The notes below the pieces were generated by a model, which was not told the origin of the DNA, ran no database searches, and saw nothing but the letters and a program-made list of their open reading frames with translations. From Schlesneria sp. (GTDB taxonomy: Bacteria > Planctomycetota > Planctomycetia > Planctomycetales > Planctomycetaceae), in NCBI GenBank assembly GCA_028291515.1, contig JAQGHU010000103.1:41513-105512 (forward strand): DNA of 64,000 bases, read 5' to 3'. The position numbers and the translations under genes are program-made. Below are positions 58,110 to 64,000 of the stretch, one piece after another. The first letter of the stretch is position 1. The number at the start of each line of letters is the position of its first letter.

Positions 58110-60011
58110 CTCGTGCCATCGCGATGAGACCGCTGGCGTCGGCTCGCTTGGCACGTGCTGATTGGCATCCAACTTGACGGGCTTAAAGAGGCCAAATTCG
58201 TTTCCGTCGAAGTAAAGGTCCCAAGCCACATCGGTACCATAATGCTCGCGAATGTACGTTCGATAGTACGTAAGTTCCGCCCCTTTACCGAGCAGATAGA
58301 CGTTGGGATTGTCAAAGAGGGACTGGGGCAGATCCCGGATTCCAAACTGTGCTTTCACAGCGTCGTTAATGGGCGACTGTTGCGGCCAGCCCAACGTCAA
58401 CAGGTGAATCCGTCGAAGAACTTGGTTCGATTCCAATGGAAGAATCGATTCGTAGGGGAAGCTGGCACCCCAGCAAACAAACAGATCGGACTCCAAAGGA
58501 TCGACTCTCGCCAAGTCTGCGTGCAGCCGTCGATTGGCACGCACGGCTGTTCTAGAATCGCGATGCGCCTTGTGCTGACCCACGCATATGCCGAGGATAG
58601 CAATTGAGCAGAGAGCCACGTTGATGAATCCGTGAAAAGGCGTTCCAGATAGTCGAGCGTTGCGTGCCTCGTTCTGCGAAGCCTCTGTCGCTTCGACCTT
58701 CTCGTCTGACGATGAGCCGCAATAACGCATCAAGTACAGCGTGTAGAGCGCTTGAAAGGCAATCAGCGGGTAGTAGACGCGACCGGGCGGGTTCTTCAAG
58801 AACATCAATGCACAAATGAAGGCGTCCAACGAGAGTGTCAGCATCACGAAATGGCGAATCGCAAATTGCCGATCGCGAGCCCACCAGATTTGCAGCAGGA
58901 TCAGCGCCCAGATCGGCCAGAGTCGCACGTTGCTCAGGATTCCACGCCACCAGCGCTGCATCTTCTGCAGACTGACGGCTTCTTGTGCCCACGGAAAACC
59001 TTCGACAATCGCCTGCAGGTTCTTGCGACCGAAAACTTGTGGGTCGTCGAAGTAGCACATGCGGATCATGTCGTGATCGTTCTCGCTCCACTGGACGCGG
59101 TCGAACACAGGCTTCGTTTCTTCAGTGTACCGGGTCCAGCAGTAGTCATTGAACTTCACCCGGTATGGATTGAAGGCCAGATACTCCTGCCAGGCTGGAT
59201 CTCTGGAGTAGTAATAATGGTGTGCCGCTTGCATTCCGAATGCCCCGACCTGGGTCAAGACTGCTACCACCAGTGCCGTACGCCATAGGCGCTGGACTGG
59301 CGCGGTCGCTCGATCTTGCAACCAGATCAGAATCGTCAGTGGGATCGCGCTGATCGCCACGGCTCCGATGTACGAATCAAAGCGCACCATGGACCCGAGG
59401 ATCATGAGTGCCATGCCGGCGCCAAGCAGCTTTACCCCGCTTTGACGCTGTCCGTCGCGGCGTAGTGCAAGTCCGTTCAAGACCAGGAAGATTCCGCACT
59501 CGGTGGCCCAAACAGCGGTACTTGTGAATTGCAGACGCGACATCAGTTGTACGCCTACCGAACCAAACAAGACGAGGAAACAGAAGACGGCGGCGCGACT
59601 GTAACGCCACTTCAACAGGCAATAGAGGACGGCCACTTGGCAGAGATAATGAATCCCCACCAAGTAGGCACCATACCAGGGAACCCAAGGAAGCTGGGTG
59701 TAAAGTTGCTTCAGCATCAGGCCGATGGCAAAGCTGCTGAACACCAGGTGCTCGTCGGGCTGAGTTGACGCACCGGTTCCAGAGACAATCATACTCATCA
59801 CGACATCGTCGTTCGTTTCGAACGCCGGCGTATGAACGGTCAACGAGATCGCAAACAGCACTCCCATCCATGTCATCGATGCCAGCAAAGGGCGACGAAG
59901 CGTCCAGCGCTCGAGTTTCTCGCCCACGGACTGCATTGATCTCAGGAAGGCGTCTCCCTGCGATTCAGCCGAGACGCTCGTCGGCACTCCTGGAGTGAGA
60001 TCGTTATTCAT
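58098..60011 (-). CDS. Polytopic membrane protein, possible glycosyltransferase
   Basis: 637 residues. About eleven membrane helices (~45-460) after a 40-residue tail, with FETNDDVVMSMIVSG in the first outside loop (an Asp-Asp pair like GT-C enzymes) and HHYYYSRDPAWQEYL and FNDYCWTRYT later, then a soluble C-terminal part (~490-637) with FVCWGASFPYESILPLES. This fits GT-C-type lipid-linked glycosyltransferases, but no exact family was recognised. It overlaps the GT2 gene's end by 8 bp, so the two are co-translated. Likely attaches or moves a surface sugar. Confidence 0.68.
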   Translation of the reverse strand: MNNDLTPGVPTSVSAESQGDAFLRSMQSVGEKLERWTLRRPLLASMTWMGVLFAISLTVHTPAFETNDDVVMSMIVSGTGASTQPDEHLVFSSFAIGLMLKQLYTQLPWVPWYGAYLVGIHYLCQVAVLYCLLKWRYSRAAVFCFLVLFGSVGVQLMSRLQFTSTAVWATECGIFLVLNGLALRRDGQRQSGVKLLGAGMALMILGSMVRFDSYIGAVAISAIPLTILIWLQDRATAPVQRLWRTALVVAVLTQVGAFGMQAAHHYYYSRDPAWQEYLAFNPYRVKFNDYCWTRYTEETKPVFDRVQWSENDHDMIRMCYFDDPQVFGRKNLQAIVEGFPWAQEAVSLQKMQRWWRGILSNVRLWPIWALILLQIWWARDRQFAIRHFVMLTLSLDAFICALMFLKNPPGRVYYPLIAFQALYTLYLMRYCGSSSDEKVEATEASQNEARNARLSGTPFHGFINVALCSIAILGICVGQHKAHRDSRTAVRANRRLHADLARVDPLESDLFVCWGASFPYESILPLESNQVLRRIHLLTLGWPQQSPINDAVKAQFGIRDLPQSLFDNPNVYLLGKGAELTYYRTYIREHYGTDVAWDLYFDGNEFGLFKPVKLDANQHVPSEPTPAVSSRWHESPR

Positions 60012-61044
60012 GACAGGAAGCCTTCTGCTCGCTGGTGGTCAATCGATCGAGGATCTGTCGTTCGTGGTATTGAGGCTTGCCGTTCATGTGCAGGTGCATG
60101 CGGCCCAGGTATTCCCCAAAGATTCCCAAGGCCAGCAATTGCACGCCGCCCACAATGAGCACAACCGTCGAAACTCCCAACGGCCCGGAACTTCCTTTGC
60201 CGAAGAGCAATAGGCCGACGCAAATCGCGCCCAGTCCGAGTCCCAGCAAGAGAACTGCGATACCCAGAAGTGAGACGACCTGCAGCGGGATCAATGAAAA
60301 GCTCGTGAACAGATTAATGGACAGGGTCACCAACTTGCTGATCGAATAGGTCGATTGGCCAACTGATCGCGGGTGGTGTGCCACCATGACGGAGCCGATG
60401 CGCTGCGTATTCCAAGCCAGCAGACCATCGACAAAAATGTAGGACTGATCGCAATTGCAGATCGCATCAAGCAGCGATCGCCGGATGACTCTGAAGGAAG
60501 TCACTGCGGCTTTCGTCCGGAAGACCCTTTGATAAAAGTTGTTAACAACCAGCGAACCCAGATTGCGAAACGAACTATGTTTCTTGTCGGCATAGTTTCC
60601 ATACACGAGATCGTGATCGGACTTTTCGATTTCCTCGAGTAGCCGCGAGATCTCTTCCGGGGGGTTCTGCAAATCGTCGTCCATGGTGACGACAAACTCA
60701 CCTCTGGCATGTCGAAAGCCACACATCAAGGCATTGTGCTGGCCGCTATTGCGCATCAACTGAATCGCGACGACCCGATCAGGATACCTTCGCTGCAGCA
60801 ATTCCAGTTTCGACCACGAGCCGTCAGGGCTGCCGTCTTCCACTAGGACAATTTCGTAGGAGCGACCAATGGTGTCCAGGCTGGGAATCAATCGCTCGAA
60901 CAACAACTCTAGTGTGGCTTCCGAACGATAGACCGGGATCACCACCGAGAGGGCACACTTATCGACGACTTCAGCGTGCCGACGATCGTTGTCGTCACAA
61001 AGGCATTGCTGATTCATCGCGACATCGTCCCTTCCGACTTCCAT
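60004..61044 (-). CDS. Family-2 glycosyltransferase with C-terminal membrane helices (polyprenyl-phosphate type)
   Basis: 346 residues from ATG 61044; ATG 61017 with GGAAGGGACG upstream is an alternative. GT2 core: ALSVVIPVYRSEATLELLFE, YEIVLVEDGSPDGS, NSGQHNALMCGFRHARGEFV, then the DDD metal motif in VTMDDDLQNPPEE. Two C-terminal helices (~235-300) follow. This is the ArnC/GtrB/DPM layout, which moves a sugar from a nucleotide donor to undecaprenyl phosphate. With WecE it could load a 4-amino sugar onto the carrier made by UppS. Eight bp overlap with the membrane protein gene; 7 bp after wecE's stop. Confidence 0.88.
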   Translation of the reverse strand: MEVGRDDVAMNQQCLCDDNDRRHAEVVDKCALSVVIPVYRSEATLELLFERLIPSLDTIGRSYEIVLVEDGSPDGSWSKLELLQRRYPDRVVAIQLMRNSGQHNALMCGFRHARGEFVVTMDDDLQNPPEEISRLLEEIEKSDHDLVYGNYADKKHSSFRNLGSLVVNNFYQRVFRTKAAVTSFRVIRRSLLDAICNCDQSYIFVDGLLAWNTQRIGSVMVAHHPRSVGQSTYSISKLVTLSINLFTSFSLIPLQVVSLLGIAVLLLGLGLGAICVGLLLFGKGSSGPLGVSTVVLIVGGVQLLALGIFGEYLGRMHLHMNGKPQYHERQILDRLTTSEQKASCHE

Positions 61045-61051
61045 GATTGAA

Positions 61052-62239
61052 TCAGGCTGCGCGCTTGATGACGTGCGGATAGACGCGCGTGGATTTGGTC
61101 ACTGCGGGGAAGTAATCGTGCAATACTTCGACGACCCGATCTTGATCTGCAACTGTCATATCGCAGTAAAGTGGCAATCGAATCAAACGTGCATGCAATT
61201 CTTCGGTGACAGGGAGGTCTCCTGCGGCATAACCAAACGTCTGGCCCATCGGTGACGTGTGCAGCGGCACGTAGTGGAAAGTTGCCCCGATACCATTGCT
61301 GCGCAAATGCGACAACAGATGATCCCGTGTTTCAACGGTGTTCGTCAAAATCTTGAACATGTGGTAGTTCGAATCACAGTTTTCGGGAATGACCGGCAAC
61401 TGCAATACGCCTGCGTCGGCGAACGGTTGCAGCAATTCAAAATAGCGATCGCAAATACGACGACGGACTCTTTGAATCTCGTCCATCTGTTCCAGTTGAC
61501 CGTAGAGGAATGCCATCGCGAGTTCACTCGGCAAGTGCGAGCCGCCGATATCAACCCAGGTGTACTTGTCGACCTGTCCGCGCAGGAATCGACTGCGATT
61601 GGTTCCTTTTTCGCGAATGATTTCCGCTCGCTCGACCAATGCGGGGTCATTCACGCAGAGGGCACCACCTTCACCGCAGGCAAAATTCTTCGTCTCGTGA
61701 AAACTGAAGCAGCCCAGATGGCCAATCGAACCGAGAGCGCGGCCTTCGTAGGAGGCATTCACTCCCTGCGCAGCGTCCTCAATGACAACCAAGCCGTGCT
61801 GCTCGGCCATTGCCATGATCGGCTGCATGTCGCAACTCACCCCGCCGTAGTGCACGGGCATAATCGCCCTGGTTCGGGACGTAATGGCGCGTTCGATGCG
61901 AGATTCATCGAGATTCATCGTATCTGGACGAATATCAACGAACACTGGTGTTGCGCCGCACAAGACCACGGCGTTTGCAGTTGAAACGAACGTGTAAGAT
62001 GGCAGGATGACTTCGTCGCCAGGTTTCAGCCCACAGAGCAGTGCTGCGACTTCCAGCGCAGAGGTGCAAGAAGGAGTCATCAAGACCTTGCAGATGCCAA
62101 ATCGATCTTCCATCAACTTCGCGCAGGCCTTGGTGTAGTTACCGTCGCTCGCAATCTTCTGGCTGTGCAAGACCTGTTGAACATGTTCCGCTTCCCTGCC
62201 GGATAGGTACGGGCGAACTAGTGGGATGATCTGCGACAT
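61052..62239 (-). CDS. wecE: DegT/DnrJ-type aminotransferase, WecE-like
   Basis: 395 residues. PSCTSALEVAALLCGLKPGD (phosphate-site), VILPSYTFVSTANAVVLCGA, VVIEDAAQGVNASYEGRALG (PLP Asp), the PLP lysine in FSFHETKNFACGEGGALCVN and FHYVPLHTSPMGQTFG, all as in dTDP-4-dehydro-6-deoxy-D-glucose 4-aminotransferase WecE/RffA. It transfers an amino group to the 4-keto sugar to give dTDP-4-amino-4,6-dideoxygalactose. The WecD-like gene, GT2 and membrane protein complete the local set. Start ATG 62239 without a strong SD. Confidence 0.9.
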   Translation of the reverse strand: MSQIIPLVRPYLSGREAEHVQQVLHSQKIASDGNYTKACAKLMEDRFGICKVLMTPSCTSALEVAALLCGLKPGDEVILPSYTFVSTANAVVLCGATPVFVDIRPDTMNLDESRIERAITSRTRAIMPVHYGGVSCDMQPIMAMAEQHGLVVIEDAAQGVNASYEGRALGSIGHLGCFSFHETKNFACGEGGALCVNDPALVERAEIIREKGTNRSRFLRGQVDKYTWVDIGGSHLPSELAMAFLYGQLEQMDEIQRVRRRICDRYFELLQPFADAGVLQLPVIPENCDSNYHMFKILTNTVETRDHLLSHLRSNGIGATFHYVPLHTSPMGQTFGYAAGDLPVTEELHARLIRLPLYCDMTVADQDRVVEVLHDYFPAVTKSTRVYPHVIKRAA

Positions 62240-62750
62240 ACGTCCCCGATCGAAGCCTTAAGTAATATCGACACTGCATTCGCACGTCGGAGCGGTGTTA
62301 ACTTGTTGGACTGGCGTCCCTTTGGAGCGGATCGGGAAAAATAGTCTGGACAGTTTGTTCCCTTTCAGCATCTTTGGAAATTATTTGAATCGACAAAATC
62401 ACACAAGACCGAAATTAAGGTAGGGAAAGGTGGTTACGCTGGAAAACTGTCTAAAATGTGGCAGTTTTCGCGAAGGCGTCTGTGGACCATCTTGATCAAG
62501 AGCACAGATACAAGCCTGTTCCGCCCGTCTGCCGCGATTGAACACTTCGTGATCAGAATTCGCCTCAGCTACCTGAACACGAATTTAAGGGTGTTCGTTT
62601 GACCTGCACGTCTGCTGTTGGATCACCACGCGAGACTGTCGTCGAAGCTGCCGTGAATGAGTGCCTGGCCCGACTCATCAGGGCTTGGGTCATGTCACCA
62701 GGTATTCCAAATGGGGCCGAAGCAGCACCCACATTATGGTCGCGCGGGCA
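62240..62750. other. Intergenic region with a hairpin
   Basis: 511 bp between two minus-strand genes. GAAAACTG (62442-62449) pairs exactly with CAGTTTTC (62462-62469) around a 12-nt loop, a possible terminator or operator 280 bp downstream of the methyltransferase. The last ~150 bp before 62239 should contain the promoter of the sugar cluster. No gene seen. Confidence 0.5.
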
Positions 62751-63656
62751 TCATCGACGAGCAGGTTTGCTGGCTTCGACGAAAAACGCACTGGCTATAA
62801 CGTCTGCGGCGGGGTGATGGACAAGCAGGAGATCAAGATACTTGAGTGGCGACAGGATCCAGGTCAGTGGCACCAACAGGCGGTACAAGCGGAGAGAACC
62901 AAACGAAAAGAACAACGCGAGCCACTCCTGCAGTATCCAAAGGAATCCGCACGTTGGTCCCGCGCCGACGCTGACCTGAATGTCGTCAAAATCCTTGAAG
63001 AGTTTTCGCATCCCCTGCGACGTATATCGCTGGTAGTCATGCGGCGATGCGTGATAGCCCTGCATAAAGGGGATGTAGCAAAGGACTCGACCACCAGGCT
63101 TCAGGACTCGCAAGAATTCTCGCACGTGGTCGGCGGGATTGGGGACGTGTTCGAGGACCGCAATGCTCACAATCCCCGACAGTGATTCGTCTTGAAAAGG
63201 GAGTTGGCCCAAATCGGCAGTGACATGCACATTTTCATAGTTACCACCGTCCACACAGACGACGCGATCATGGTAGGTATTCGTTCCGGATCCCATGTCG
63301 GCAACTAACTCGGTCGACGTGTCGAATGACTGAATGAACTTGGGAACAAGATTCCGCATGTGAACCGGTGCCAGCAGCGAAATCGCCCACGGGTAGAACG
63401 TCCCCAGCTTTCGCTTCGCGGTTTCTTTCAGTCGATTCAAGAAATCCTGCCGCAACTCACTGGTTGTGAATCCGCCCATGCGAAGTTGGTCTGGAGTACG
63501 CTCGCCAACGGTACCACAGCATTCGCAACGGATTTCTGCGGAGTCGTCGGACAGGTCCACAGGACCGTGGCACTGCGGGCATGCCAGAACCACTTTCAAT
63601 CGGTTGAGCAGTGACTCACGCGGCGATGACGTTCGATTCGCCAGGGTATTTGACAT
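62751..63656 (-). CDS. SAM-dependent methyltransferase with N-terminal zinc ribbon
   Basis: 301 residues from ATG 63656 (63692 is also in frame; neither has a clear SD). The N-terminus has LACPQCHGPVDLSDDSAEIR and CECCGTVGE, a Trm112-like four-Cys ribbon. The Rossmann methyltransferase core has LVADMGSGTNTYHDRVVCVD (motif I), VHVTADLGQLPFQDESLSGI, VLEHVPNPADHVREFLRVLK and PGGRVLCYIPF. Such zinc-ribbon class-I methyltransferases near sugar genes often methylate glycan or lipid intermediates; the substrate is unknown. The C-terminus is hydrophobic (LLVPLTWILSPLKYLDLLLV), perhaps membrane-associated. Confidence 0.82.
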   Translation of the reverse strand: MSNTLANRTSSPRESLLNRLKVVLACPQCHGPVDLSDDSAEIRCECCGTVGERTPDQLRMGGFTTSELRQDFLNRLKETAKRKLGTFYPWAISLLAPVHMRNLVPKFIQSFDTSTELVADMGSGTNTYHDRVVCVDGGNYENVHVTADLGQLPFQDESLSGIVSIAVLEHVPNPADHVREFLRVLKPGGRVLCYIPFMQGYHASPHDYQRYTSQGMRKLFKDFDDIQVSVGAGPTCGFLWILQEWLALFFSFGSLRLYRLLVPLTWILSPLKYLDLLLVHHPAADVIASAFFVEASKPARR

Positions 63657-64000
63657 CAGCAGCGGCCCCCAACGTAAGTAAACTAATGGCATGTCTGACC
63701 GATTTCTGTCGGCTGGGCGCGGATTCTATACAAAATACGCTGATCCACGTAAGCGGAATCTGTACCTCATGATGGCTGCGAGCAGTCGCATGGCTGGGTT
63801 GTTTATCGTTCGACGGTAATTGCCCAAGGTCTTGCCGACCTTGGCGAAGCCAAACTTTGGCGACATACACCGAATGGGACCAATGCGACCAACAGGATCT
63901 TGTTCCGTGCGTCGCATCGGCCCCATACGTCGCATTCACCTGATCAGCAGGGAGCTGACGCAGCGCGATTCACCGGCAAAACAATCGTCAAAGAACGCCA
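63657..64000. other. Right-edge non-coding stretch
   Basis: 344 bp with no convincing gene. Around 63850-63940 the DNA has repeated CGAATGGGACC/CGTCGCAT words, a degenerate ~9-bp-unit tract. A similar word (GACGAATGGGACTGATG) occurs near 26800. Probably a repeat family. Confidence 0.4.

Overview
The window looks like a chromosomal segment of a planctomycete (Planctomycetota, probably Planctomycetales). This is inferred from gene content, not from a marker gene: a leucine-rich-repeat protein of the LTDAGMAHL type, a membrane-anchored protein of DUF11-type repeats, adjacent DUF2339 and DUF3999 genes, an EboA/TatD-hydrolase pair, a CsrA-like gene, many secreted or lipid-anchored proteins of unknown function, and palindromic interspersed repeats between genes. 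Genes lie on both strands in short runs of one to four. Shine-Dalgarno (SD) sites such as AAGGAGG or GGAGG fix several starts. I saw no rRNA, tRNA, CRISPR array, prophage or complete insertion sequence.

Layout. 1-10 kb: envelope proteins (partial LRR protein, frameshifted zinc-ribbon membrane gene, DUF11 protein, DUF2339-DUF3999 pair), then a TIM-barrel isomerase and an amidohydrolase. 10-14 kb: a PDZ protein, the eboA-eboB pair, a small FmdB-like protein, then 1.3 kb without a convincing gene. 14-24 kb: a secreted subtilase, envelope hypotheticals, rimI, a CoA-transferase with an SDR reductase, and a membrane acyltransferase. 24-29 kb: a membrane-anchored barnase-like RNase, an FAD oxidoreductase, and the minus-strand run csrA-like, uppS, cdsA. 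29-39 kb: a hydroxyacid dehydrogenase, an NAD-dependent epimerase, an M24 'pita-bread' protein without metal ligands, CBS, RidA, SMP-30, PhyH and a membrane phosphatase/sulfatase-fold protein. 39-48 kb: a SPATA20-like thioredoxin lipoprotein with a DsbD-alpha-like tail, pyruvate kinase, a Gly/His-rich secreted protein, an acyltransferase, a KaiC/RecA-like ATPase, a lipoprotein and a D-threonine-aldolase-like enzyme. 49-57 kb: a secreted alpha/beta hydrolase, glucose-6-phosphate dehydrogenase, an aldo/keto reductase, MsrA, a cupin, a gene-poor stretch with small or broken membrane genes, and an aquaporin. 57-64 kb: a surface-sugar cluster of a WecD-like acetyltransferase facing a WecE-like aminotransferase, a family-2 glycosyltransferase, a large membrane protein and a methyltransferase.

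How the genes fit together. uppS and cdsA supply the lipid carrier and CDP-diacylglycerol for envelope synthesis. The WecE/WecD pair plus the glycosyltransferase probably make and attach a 4-acetamido-4,6-dideoxyhexose. Zwf and pyruvate kinase are core carbon metabolism. The CoA-transferase and SDR may handle short-chain acyl-CoA. The least ordinary items are the two-gene ebo remnant, the RNase with no visible inhibitor, the degenerate M24 protein, the CsrA variant with an acidic tail, the SPATA20/DsbD-alpha fusion and two small zinc-ribbon membrane genes each broken by a single-base frameshift. I found no convincing multi-gene defence or otherwise wholly new system.
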